A stretch of DNA of 64,000 bases, taken from the NCBI GenBank assembly GCA_964016885.1, contig OZ024743.1:163241642-163305641 (forward strand), read 5' to 3'. Positions 53,996-64,000 of this stretch are shown here, in pieces. The notes beneath the pieces are model-generated. The model was not told the DNA's origin, ran no database searches, and saw only the letters and a list, made by a program, of their open reading frames with translations. A program made the translations under genes and the position numbers. Each line of letters starts with the position of its first letter. Position 1 is the stretch's first letter. This DNA comes from Eledone cirrhosa. Its lineage: Eukaryota; Mollusca; Cephalopoda; Octopoda; Eledonidae.

Positions 53996-56132
53996 TTCCA
54001 CGGAGAAAAAATATAGAAGACGAAGAAGAGAAAGATGAAATAAGAAAGTTGTGGAGAGAATAGAGTGGTCCAGTTGTTTGAACAATGGAACACTCTGATC
54101 ATGGAATTAACATGCACATGACTAAGCTTTCCACATATACATTCACTCTTAGCGAACTTTCACCAGGAATTGAACTCATGACGTAATATATATATATATA
54201 TATATACGATATTAATAAATGGAAACTATATTTATAAAACCATATTTATTTCATTATACATATTTCAGGGATACCACATTAAATTATGGTATGCCTTCAT
54301 CAGACAAAATACAATATATAACAGTTTTACAAATAGGTTTGACGTACCCTTTAAAATACAACCATTACTTTTGGAGGCTGTCTGGATAGTAATTTGTTCA
54401 TATAATAAGTCATAGTGTTAAGCACAATTAGAAAAAGACGGAGAGAAAGAAAGAGAAAAGAACAAAGACAGAGAGAGAGAAAGAAAAGAGAAAGAAAACC
54501 GGGAGAAATATCGGAGAGAGAGAGAAAAGTATGGAGAAAAGAAAGAGATAGATAAAGATAGGAGGAAATAAAAAAGAAAGAAAAGGAAGGAATAAGAAAA
54601 ACAAAACAAAGGAAAGCAACAGAGAGATATCAAGTCATCATACAGAAAGAGAAACTCAAGAGAGAGAAATACTATATATAGAGAGGGGGGACAGTGACAA
54701 CTTTACGTCATGTCATATTAAGTTAAGTTAACAATTTATATGAAATGAATAATAAAAATATAAATATAAGTATCAATATTCATGAATGGGACATAGATAT
54801 ATAATATGAGAAATTAAACATTGTTCAATAATGACCATATGTTTAGTTTAGAAACTTGAGATCAATATACCAAAATCTGAGTTCAAAATGTACCCTTGGT
54901 ATAGAGATTAGTATTTTATGCAAAGACATACAAATACATATGTATATATACATACATATAGATACGCACGTCCTGAAAATAGAAATTATGTTTACTCAAG
55001 CCAACAATATAGCCATACAAAACGTAAATGATTTCTCTTAATCACTGCTATATACTCATTGTGTTATAAAAATTTCACAGTATATATATACAAATATATA
55101 CGATTAACAATCATGTCCTCATATATACGATTACCATTCATGTGTTTAATATTATGCACATCTGCAACATACCTCTCAACCACATAGATATATACACACA
55201 CATATATACACATACATATGTATAATAAATATTTGCGTGCGTCCTCATGCATCACTCATGTATATATACAGACACATATACAAACACAAAAAATCTATAA
55301 CACTTTCTATGCATGTTAATACACACATATGCATTTGTATAGAGATAATCCAATATCAATAAATTACCAAAGGGTTATAATTTGTAAATATAACCATAAC
55401 AATACAAATTTAAAATGCAACTATATAGTCAAAAGAAATCTAGAAATATCAAAGCATTAAATATCATTAAAACACTATAGAGTATCTTAAGTTAAAATAA
55501 TATGTTTTATATATTTAGTATAGAAATTTATCCTACGTATATCTCAATCAAGATATTGAGAGGGTAGACTTGTGAAAGTTATGAGAAGCTATCATAATCA
55601 AAACAAATAAAAATAATTTAAAAGATTTAAAAAATTTTAAAAACCCAATGATTCTACAGATAACCTTATATTTAATATAGAAATTTACCTTACGTATATT
55701 TTATTTAATACATTGGAAGTATAGACATTTTAGAGTAGTTTATTATATCCATGTTTATATTTAGGAAGAAAATTTAAAAAGAAAAAGGTGAAGGAATCTA
55801 ATGGATTATCGACAGGTTCTATATATTAACTAAAATTACTGAATTAATTATACTACATTTTAAATTTATATTTATATTTAAACGTTGAGTTCAATCTATG
55901 TCTGCAGCAACTGAATAAATTGTTCCTCAGATTAAGGGAATTTTTGGACTTTAATATAAAGAATATTTCTTCAATACAAAGATCACAATTTTCTGAAGAG
56001 GAATTAAAAGGAGTAGCTTTTGAGATAATATTCCAATTCATCGAATATTTAATATTATCTCGTTTTAGGTCCCATAGTAGACTAGATAGCGAAGTTGAAG
56101 ATTTTTTGTTTGGATCTGTGAAAGAATTCTTA
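53996..56132. repeat. Left arm of a ~5.1 kb palindrome
   Basis: The 2.14-kb arm is the reverse complement of 56962-59098, with only scattered mismatches and small indels. It includes a TA run at 54184-54206, GA-rich sequence at 54430-54690 and the 3' end of PLE-2 (55853-56132). Confidence 0.92.
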
Positions 56133-56961
56133 TGATTATTGAAGCGAAATTTAAATTCTGTAGAGGTGGAACCAACATAGTTAAATGAATTTAAATTAGT
56201 TTTAACATTACAATTGTACACTACATTTTTAGCTAAGTAGTTGTTACTTAACGGACAGTTAGATTTATTTCTACAGTTACAGTTATTTAATTGAATATTG
56301 TTTGGGTTATTATTGGTATTTTGGTTAGGTTTTAAATTCCTATTATTAATTCTATTAATATTTTGTGCTAAGTTTTTGGTGGACGAGTAAGTTAATTTTA
56401 TAGTGTGTCTATTAAAAATTGAGTGATATTTATGTGTTCTAGGGAAGCGTGTGTCAAGAGCTTTAAAGAATAGTTTAGCAATAGGGGTTTTAATATTTAG
56501 TGAGAAAGGGGGAGCAAACCATAATATATTTCTAGTTCTATTTCTTTTTCGGCTTTTGGAATTATTGTAATGATTTCTATTATAGTTGTTAAAGTTGTTA
56601 CCGTAATTGGAATTGTTATTATTTTGGTTAGTTTGCTTATTATTATTATTATCGATGTATTTAATTTTATTTCTATATCCAGCTCTAGCTAATGCTTCGT
56701 TGTAATACTGCGCTTTTTCATCAAATATATTTTTATTAGATGAAATTCTTGAAATTCGTTCTTGAACAGAGTTCACTATAGTATTTTTAACAGATCTGGG
56801 GTGATTAGAGTTAAAGTTGACATAATTCAAGTTCTCATTTAGTTTGTGAAATGGATAATGAAGACATGTGTTGAGGTTTAGTGTTACATCAAGAAAATTG
56901 ACTATTCTATGGTTATTCTCTATTTCTATTTTTAGATTAAGGTAATTAAAAAAATTGTATA
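55853..56961 (-). pseudogene. PLE-2: RT thumb remnant, Asn-rich linker and GIY-YIG domain
   Basis: Minus-strand coding from about 56950 to 55853. The RT C-terminus has 'NNHRIVNFLDVTLNL', 'NSNHPRSVKNTIVNSVQERI' and 'EALARAGY'. A low-complexity Asn-rich linker (about 56500-56650) follows. Next is a Cys-rich segment 'CNCRNKSNCPL', then GIY-YIG ('VVYNCNV', 'FNYVGSTSTEFKFRFNNHKN') and the terminal zinc-type motif 'NCDLCIEEIFFI' ... 'CCRH'. This is the Penelope-like layout with a family different from PLE-1. The frame stays open upstream to 57175, but that extra ~71 codons are the antisense of the right arm and not RT sequence. The RT core is missing. Confidence 0.85.
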
Positions 56962-59098
56962 ATAAGAATTCTTTCACAGATCCAAACAAAAAATCTTCAA
57001 CTTCGCTATCTAGTCTACTATGGGACCTAAAACGAGATAATATTAAATATTCGATGAATTGGAATATTATCTCAAAAGCTACTCCTTTTAATTCCTCTTC
57101 AGAAAATTGTGATCTTTGTATTGAAGAAATATTCTTTATATTAAAGTCCAAAAATTCCCTTAATCTGAGGAACAATTTATTCAGTTGCTGCAGACATAGA
57201 TTGAACTCAACGTTTAAATATAAATATAAATTTAAAATGTAGTATAATTAATTCAGTAATTTTAGTTAATATATAGAACCTGTCGATAATCCATTAGATT
57301 CCTTCACCTTTTTCTTTTTAAATTTTCTTCCTAAATATAAACATGGATATAATAAACTACTCTAAAATGTCTATACTTCCAATGTATTAAATAAAATATA
57401 CGTAAGGTAAATTTCTATATTAAATATAAGGTTATCTGTAGAATCATTGGGTTTTTAAAATTTTTTAAATCTTTTAAATTATTTTTATTTGTTTTGATTA
57501 TGATAGCTTCTCATAACTTTCACAAGTCTACCCTCTCAATATCTTGATTGAGATATACGTAGGATAAATTTCTATACTAAATATATAAAACATATTATTT
57601 TAACTTAAGATACTCTATAGTGTTTTAATGATATTTAATGCTTTGATATTTCTAGATTTCTTTTGACTATATAGTTGCATTTTAAATTTGTATTGTTATG
57701 GTTATATTTACAAATTATAACCCTTTGGTAATTTATTGATATTGGATTATCTCTATACAAATGCATATGTGTGTATTAACATGCATAGAAAGTGTTATAG
57801 ATTTTTTGTGTTTGTATATGTGTCTGTATATATACATGAGTGATGCATGAGGACGCACGCAAATATTTATTATACATATGTATGTGTATATATGTGTGTG
57901 TATATATCTATGTGGTTGAGAGGTATGTTGCAGATGTGCATAATATTAAACACATGAATGGTAATCGTATATATGAGGACATGATTGTTAATCGTATATA
58001 TTTGTATATATATACTGTGAAATTTTTATAACACAATGAGTGTATAGCAGTGATTAAGAGAAATCATTTACGTTTTGTATGGCTATATTGTTGGCTTGAG
58101 TAAACATAATTTCTATTTTCAGGACGTGCGTATCTATATGTATGTATATATACATATATATTTGTATGTCTTTGCATAAAATACTAATCTCTATAGCAAG
58201 GATACATTTTGAACTCAGATTTTGGTATATTGATCTCAAGTTTCTAAACTAAACATATGGTCATTATTGAACAATGTTTAATTTCTCATATTATATATCT
58301 ATGTCCCATTCATGAATATTGATACTTATATTTATATTTTTATTATTCATTTCATATAAATTGTTAACTTAACTTAATATGACATGACGTAAAGTTGTCA
58401 CTGTCCCCCTCTCTCTGTATAGTATTTCTCTCTCTTGAGTTTCTCTTTCTGTATGATGACTTGATATCTCTCTGTTGCTTTCCTTTGTTTTGTTTTTCTT
58501 ATTCCTTCCTTTTCTTTCTTTTTTATTTCCTCCTATCTTTATCTATCTCTTTCTTTTCTCCATACTTTTCTCTCTCTCTCCGATATTTCTCCCGGTTTTC
58601 TTTCTCTTTTCTTTCTCTCTCTCTGTCTTTGTTCTTTTCTCTTTCTTTCTCTCCGTCTTTTTCTAATTGTGCTTAACACTATGACTTATTATATGAACAA
58701 ATCACTATCCAGACAGCCTCCAAAAGTAATGGTTGTATTTTAAAGGGTACGTCAAACCTATTTGTAAAACTGTTATATATTGTATTTTGTCTGATGAAGG
58801 CATACCATAATTTAATGTGGTATCCCTGAAATATGTATAATGAAATAAATATGGTTTTATAAATATAGTTTCCATTTATTAATATCGTATATATATATAT
58901 ATATATATTACGTCATGAGTTCAATTCCTGGTGAAAGTTCGCTAAGAGTGAATGTATATGTGGAAAGCTTAGTCATGTGCATGTTAATTCCATGATCAGA
59001 GTGTTCCATTGTTCAAACAACTGGACCACTCTATTCTCTCCACAACTTTCTTATTTCATCTTTCTCTTCTTCGTCTTCTATATTTTTTCTCCGTGGAA
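56962..59098. repeat. Right arm of the ~5.1 kb palindrome
   Basis: Inverted copy of 53996-56132. It carries the PLE-2 C-terminus on the plus strand (56962-57242) and its whole 3' flank. The unique centre is 56133-56961 (829 bp). Confidence 0.92.
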
Positions 59099-59099
59099 G

Positions 59100-59515
59100 A
59101 AAGTTATGTTACATGGCAGTGAGACATGGGCATTGTGTGCAGAGGATCTGCGCAGATTATAAAGGAACAAAGCATGCATGCTCCGTTGGATGTGTAATAG
59201 TAATATACACGAATGGCAAAACATAAACGAACTAAGAGAGAAATTAGGAATAAGAGGGATCAGATGCTGTTTATTTGAGAGAAGATTACGTTGGTATGGT
59301 CATATGATAAGCATGAAAGACAACAGCTGTATAAAAAAGTGCAGGGCGATCAAAATTGATGGAAGTTTCGGAGTAGGTAGACCCTGAAAAACCTGGGATG
59401 ACATCATAAAATCCGACCTTGCACACTTACACCTCTCTAAGACAATGTCACTGGACTGAGACCTTTGGTGCTACGCAGTAATACAGAAGACCTGCCTTCC
59501 CTACGTACGAAGTTA
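59100..59515 (+). pseudogene. LINE-A copy F fragment
   Basis: 'MLHGSETWALCAEDLRRL', 'MLRWMCNSNIHEWQNINELR', 'RLRWYGHMISMKDNSC', 'KTWDDIIKSDLAHLHLSKT'. Same orientation and same C-terminal region as copy E, on the far side of the palindrome. It has stops at 59159 and 59385 and is inactive. Confidence 0.85.
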
Positions 59516-59997
59516 AACCTCATTCTTCAAGTTATTTACCAAACTTCGATTCTACAGAAGATTTACTGTGACTCCGCTTCATCACTCTTCAATTCATTAC
59601 CAAACATTTCACTGCGAAAATGCTACACACCCGAGAAATCGCTTCATCATCGTCTTCAACACACAACACTACTAGCTCCCTAGCAAGAAACGATAACATT
59701 CTTATACCAAAGATATTCAAAGAAAAAGAACTGGCACTCAAAGAAAAGAAAAACTGAACTTTTTGTTAAGAACAATTATAATTTTTTTTGTTTTTACAGG
59801 TTATATATGAACGTTTACAGGTTATATATGAACGTTCATTTTTTTGTTTTTGCTGTATTATTTGCCTGCACACACACATTTCTTTGTTACACACCAACAT
59901 TTGTTATCTATAATGTATGTGATATAATTGATTCGTGATAAGGATTCTGCGAGAACACTTTTCACCTGGTTGAGGTTTCGGAAACTGCTATCGACAC

Positions 59998-60264
59998 ATG
60001 AAACTCAACTCACCTGGACTCACTCAGGCACGCAACTCGAAATTGCACACACTCACGTCATATAACATAAACCTCAATCCAGTTACGACTTCCCTGACTC
60101 ACTGGGAAAGCATTCATGGAACTGGGTCTGCCACCAGTTTCCACCGTTTCTCCAACGGACTCGCCTACAACTTCCCCGACTTACTGGGAAAGTATCATAC
60201 AAATTACACATCGAGAGCGACCCCGCACGCCAAGACATACCTAATTAACTTCACACACCCCTAG
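59998..60264 (+). other. Unrecognised open frame before an LTR
   Basis: An 88-codon open stretch with no motif I know. Its position directly upstream of a polypurine tract and LTR suggests it belongs to the internal part of the same retroelement. Confidence 0.3.
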
Positions 60265-60302
60265 ATCGCTTGATCTTTAGCTTTCTCAATAGAAGGGGGT
60301 AC

Positions 60303-60950
60303 TGTAACAGAATTATCCTATGTTTTACCTGGCGAAGATTCGAAACCGAATCTGAGGGTTCTCGCCTCTAAAACAACCTATTGTTTGGGAGTTCCCACCA
60401 TTGTCCTGTCAAGAGACAAGTATGATAAACGTACATACCACTTGACCTGTGACCCCAGGTTCTTGACAGATGAAACACATATGGCTACTCATAAATCAAC
60501 CCATATACACATCCTTCTAGCAATACGGTTATTACAACTACAAGTACTTTGGGAATCCACCAGAGAGACCACGAAGCAGCAGTCCCTGAAGGTTAACGAT
60601 GTAGCAGACCTTTTACTTTTTCTCTCTCCTGGCCCCAGGCTCTCACATTTCATACCAGCTCGGCAATTTAACCAACTGCAGGATAGACATACGCACACAC
60701 ACAATAGGTTTACTTATATTTGTTCCTACTCTTTCGGCTTCCTGTTATTTCACTTCTATTATATCGTTGTGTTGATACATGCATACATGCTAGCTCGAAG
60801 TAGCTAGTCAGCAAATAATGTAGTGATAATTGCTGTCACAATGTACCAACAAGTGAATATTGTTATTGTAAAATAAACACTGTCTGCATTACAATTCTGC
60901 CATTATTCTTTTTATCATTCATCCTGAAAGGAATACATTTATCCACTACA
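60303..60950 (+). repeat. LTR (3' LTR or solo) of an LTR retrotransposon
   Basis: A polypurine tract 'agaaggggg' (60291-60299) precedes TGTAACAGAATTATCC. The end is placed at 'atccactaca' (60950), giving TG...CA ends and 648 bp. AATAAA lies at 60872-60877. No 5' partner is visible in the window. Confidence 0.6.
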
Positions 60951-61574
60951 CACATATATATATATAGATATATATATAAATTCGATTTCCCTAGTTCAGG
61001 GCTAGAGTAGCCTATAATGAGGAGTGTTTCAGCATTCAGCATTCAGTAGGTCGATCCTAGGGTTGTCCTTTGATAGTTTCGTGATTAGTAATCCTTGCAG
61101 TAGTTACAATAGGTAAAAAGGGGATTAACACAGATAAGTGGTACAGTAGAGTTTATTTCTAGCATTTACATATGTTTCATCATATATATAGTTGATAAAA
61201 GAAATAAAACAAACACAGGGATACAAAAATACAAAGTCGTATATATATATATATACATAAAGGATGAGGCTGGCAATATGTAATTTGAAAAAAAAAAATT
61301 CCCGTTTTGTTTCTTTCTGTCTTTGTTTTATTTGTAAAACATAAACATTGTATTGTATTGTACAGTAAATTCCAGCAGATGACAATTACTTGTGTTTGTA
61401 TGTTTGGTGTCTGAGTATGTGCATTGCGTGTATGAATGTCAGTGTGACAATACACTTTAAAAAAAAAATTGTTTAAAAACTGCGGAGACATTTCTACACC
61501 CACAAAATGTGTATGTGTGCCAATACATGTTTGTCTATGTATATAAACAAGCTCTACAGTCTTCGCTACATTCG
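60951..61574. other. No gene seen
   Basis: AT-rich intergenic DNA with TA runs at 60955-60980 and 61239-61255. Confidence 0.5.
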
Positions 61575-61576
61575 AA

Positions 61577-61757
61577 TTGGCAGTATCGGTAGAGGGTCGG
61601 GCGCCATGCTTTGAAGCATGGAGTTACCTCCCTTTATGATCTGAGTTCAAATCCCGCCGAGGTTAACTTTGCCTTTCATCCTTACGGGGTCGATAAAATA
61701 AAGTACCAGTAATGCACTGGGATAATTGCTGGCCTGGTGCCAAAAGTAGAAACAGTT
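61577..61757 (+). mobile_element. SINE family 2, full length
   Basis: Head 'ttggcagtatcggtagaggg', 'gttcaaatcccgccgaggtt' B box, body 'gtcgataaaataaagtacca', tail 'aaaagtagaaacagttat'. Confidence 0.9.
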
Positions 61758-61809
61758 ATATACATTTTTATTTACGATTGAATTAATATCGTTATTATAT
61801 AATTGGCAG

Positions 61810-61997
61810 GGGCGGTGAATTGGCAGTATCGGTAGAGGGTCGGATATGCTTTCCAGCATAGTTACGTGCCTTTACGATCTGAGTTCAAATCCCGCCGAGG
61901 TTAACTTTGCCTTTCATCCTTACGGAGTCGATAAAATAAAGTACCAGTAATAGACTGGGTTAATTGCTGGCCTTGTGCCAAAAGTAGAAACAGTTAT
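61810..61997 (+). mobile_element. SINE family 2, full length
   Basis: Same structure as 61577-61757. The head extends to 'ggcggtgaattggcagtatc', and the tail is 'aaaagtagaaacagttatta'. Confidence 0.9.
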
Positions 61998-62002
61998 TAT
62001 AT

Positions 62003-62190
62003 AATTGGCAGTATCGGTAGAAAGTCGGACACCATGCTTTGAAGCATAGAGTTACGTCCCTTTATGATCTGAGTTCAAATCCCGCCAAGGTTAACTTTGC
62101 CTTTCATTCTTATGGGGTCGTAAGGGAATAAAGTACCAGTAATGTACTGGGTAATTGCTGGACTTGTGCCTAAAATAGAAACAGTTATTA
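62003..62190 (+). mobile_element. SINE family 2, full length
   Basis: The third copy in the row. It starts 5 bases after the previous tail. A small insertion ('gtaagg') sits before 'aataaagtaccagtaatg'. Confidence 0.9.
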
Positions 62191-62494
62191 TATATATTAT
62201 TTACATTCGAGTAAAAATTTTCACTGAAAATTTTTTTAAATTGCACTTGTTGAACACGAATTCAATGCACCTGCGCTAACTACTCAGAAGTGGAAGTGAA
62301 CTGACAGACGGACACGAAAAGTCAAATATTAGTAAGACTTTATTACGAATTTTAATTTGTCATTTTTACATTTTGAAAGAGTGTCTTGCTCTTTCGTGGT
62401 TGGTATTTTAGAATATTAAAATCGATCATAAAATTAAAACAATGTTGTCTCTGATTGAGACGAAGTGAGTGTATTTGAATACATATAAAAATGA
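62191..62494. other. No gene seen
   Basis: AT-rich DNA between the SINE row and an inverted-repeat element. Confidence 0.5.
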
Positions 62495-62970
62495 GAAACT
62501 CATCGCTAGAACAGCCATTAAAACAGCTAAATGCTACTATCCCTTTATTATATTTTCTTGGTATTCTTTCGGCCTTCTATCTGTGCTATTTGTTTTATCA
62601 CAGACACATCATACCAGCAGAAATAATTGTTTTCTGTTGTTCGATCCAGCATTTTAAAATGGTACTTTCAACTAAATCATGCGAAACCATTTTGCTGGTT
62701 TAAGAGCTAATGTAGGTGAAGGTGTGTGTGTAAACTTGTCTTGTACATCGCCTTTCTTTATTTTCTTCTTCCAGTTACTTCTATGTACCAACACACTTCT
62801 CCTTGTCCTCATCTTTCAATCTTTTCTATATTTCATCTGCCTGTCATCCGCCTTGTGGATTATCTCTCTGTTGACCACTGGCCACTGGCCTCTGTCCTCT
62901 GAGGCATTTTTGTCCACCACTGTTTTTGACAGCATTTAGCTGTTTTAACGGCTGTTCTAGTGATCAGTTT
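62495..62970. repeat. Inverted-repeat element (~470 bp)
   Basis: 'ctagaacagccattaaaaca' (62508) with 'gctaaatgct' pairs with 'agcatttagctgttttaacg' at 62932-62951. The arms extend to about 44 bp with a few mismatches. The interior resembles other non-coding repeats. A foldback or MITE-like element is the simplest reading. Confidence 0.65.
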
Positions 62971-63107
62971 TCTCCCTTTTTGTATGTATCGATCATAAAA
63001 TGTTATTTTACGTCACTGAGAAAAATGCCAAAACGTTGCCAATATATATTGCCTTTAGGATCAACAATACATCCTTACTTGTTACAATAATTTAGTAACC
63101 ACGGTAT

Positions 63108-63240
63108 GAGAGGGCACAAGGCCTAGTGGTTTTTTGAGTTTGAATCGTGGCTGCACATTGTGACCTTGAGCAAGACACTTTATTTCACGTTACTCCAATC
63201 CTTTCAGTTGGAAAAAATGATTTGTACCTGATTTGTACCT
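63108..63240 (+). mobile_element. SINE fragment (tRNA-type)
   Basis: 'gagggcacaaggcctagtgg' head, 'tgagtttgaatcgtggctgc' B-box region and 'tgagcaagacactttatttc' body. Related to 34430-34700. Confidence 0.7.
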
Positions 63241-63451
63241 GCACTGTCAGATTAAATCTTCATGATAACTATGTTAATGGAGCGCATGACTTGACTGCTC
63301 GGTCACTTGCACGTAAATTTTGCGAGCAGACTGTTTAAACAACTGGAACACTTGTTGTTGGAACAGACAGAGATTCAACACACACCATGCTGTATTCTAT
63401 CGGTTATTTTGACAGCCATGACGGCGACCCTCTCTCTATGATGGCTACCCC

Positions 63452-63455
<4 letters not shown>

Positions 63456-63541
<86 letters not shown>
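63456..63541 (+). repeat. (TC)n microsatellite
   Basis: About 43 TC units. Confidence 0.95.
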
Positions 63542-63543
<2 letters not shown>

Positions 63544-64000
63544 TAGTTGGAAGTGATATTTTAGTAAGTAAGTTAATTTTATAATTTTCTTATTTTACGT
63601 CTCTTATATTATTGTTCTGCAACCCCATGCATTGAACCACACTGTTATTAAGACAAAACCTACATATTTGCTAGCATTGATATGCATCTGTATGTATATA
63701 TATGTTACTAGATATGAATTCTTTATTATTATCTCCAAATTATTTGTCCAGCAATATTGGCCATGACTGCTGCTACGGTTGTAGGCAGGCCGCTGTCTTA
63801 TTAGCAAACCACTTTCCACTGATTGACCTCGATGTCACGTGTTCGATTCTTTTTGAATTTGCCACAGACGTAGAGGCAGTGATTTTCTCAATGGCTTGGA
63901 ATTCAGTCCACGCATCGCTATTTCCTATCCACTGAATTATTTTTTAATAAGTTTCCAGTGTCCTCGCTTTGCCTGGAAACTTACATGAGAATAGACTTTC
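63542..64000. other. No gene recognised
   Basis: AT-rich. The short open frame at 63702-63935 shows no known motif. Confidence 0.45.

Noticed and set aside
55920..56135. A 71-residue plus-strand protein
   Set aside because: It is the antisense of the PLE-2 GIY-YIG C-terminus.
58395..58676. Ser/Phe/Leu-rich membrane-like protein (also at 54418-54633)
   Set aside because: Both are translations of the same GA/CT-rich low-complexity DNA in the palindrome arms.

Overview
The window is animal nuclear DNA, most likely from a cephalopod and probably an octopus. Two conserved metazoan mitochondrial/cytosolic genes can be reconstructed exon by exon. The rest is a dense, nested mass of transposable elements, microsatellites and tRNA-derived SINEs. 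The cephalopod assignment rests on my recollection of the SINE and LINE families and has not been tested by a search. There are no bacterial features: no operons, Shine-Dalgarno sites or CRISPR arrays.

Host genes, both on the minus strand. (1) ASNSD1 (asparagine synthetase domain-containing protein 1): four phase-0 exons at 7091-7163, 5407-5607, 4903-5025 and 3390-3509 encode the complete N-terminal glutaminase-like domain. I could not find the C-terminal synthetase half, so it probably lies past the left edge. (2) NDUFB7 (complex I subunit B18): three exons at 26510-26630, 23170-23338 and 21825-21921 give a complete 128-residue protein with the twin CX9C motif.

Layout. 1-9.1 kb: the 5' half of ASNSD1, with introns carrying co-oriented 3' fragments of one LINE family (LINE-B) and a SINE, plus a LINE-A 3' end at the left. 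9.1-15.1 kb: the first ORF of another LINE (LINE-C), interrupted by a CsRn1-like Ty3/gypsy element (LTR, tRNA-Trp-type primer site, gag remnant, protease, RT, RNase H, integrase). That element's integrase is cut off where a LINE-A copy begins. 16.7-20.0 kb: two LINE-A copies in inverted orientation, with a C4HC3 zinc finger inside the RT ORF. 20.4-26.7 kb: a mariner remnant and NDUFB7, whose first intron holds a complete-ended 1.0 kb Helitron, a SINE and a long hairpin. 26.8-34.3 kb: three LINE-C copies ending in an R2-like endonuclease domain, one of them split by a foldback LTR structure, plus a SINE cluster. 35-37 kb: AT palindromes and Helitron ends. 37.2-47.2 kb: a head-to-tail array of four Helitrons, the first nearly intact. 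47.9-51.7 kb: a tandem pair of Penelope-like elements (PLE-1) with GIY-YIG endonuclease. 52-53.5 kb: a Helitron Rep remnant split by a hAT MITE with a perfect 8-bp target duplication. 54.0-59.1 kb: a ~5.1 kb palindrome built on a second Penelope-like element (PLE-2). 60.3-64 kb: a solo-like LTR, three tandem SINEs, an inverted-repeat element and a TC microsatellite.

How the parts interact. Many insertions are nested and can be ordered: SINE in LINE-B in an ASNSD1 intron; gypsy in LINE-C; LINE-A at the gypsy break; SINE in Helitron with an empty paralogue 2.9 kb away; hAT in Helitron; LTR foldback in LINE-C. LINE-A and one SINE family share a 3' tail, consistent with SINE mobilisation by that LINE's machinery.
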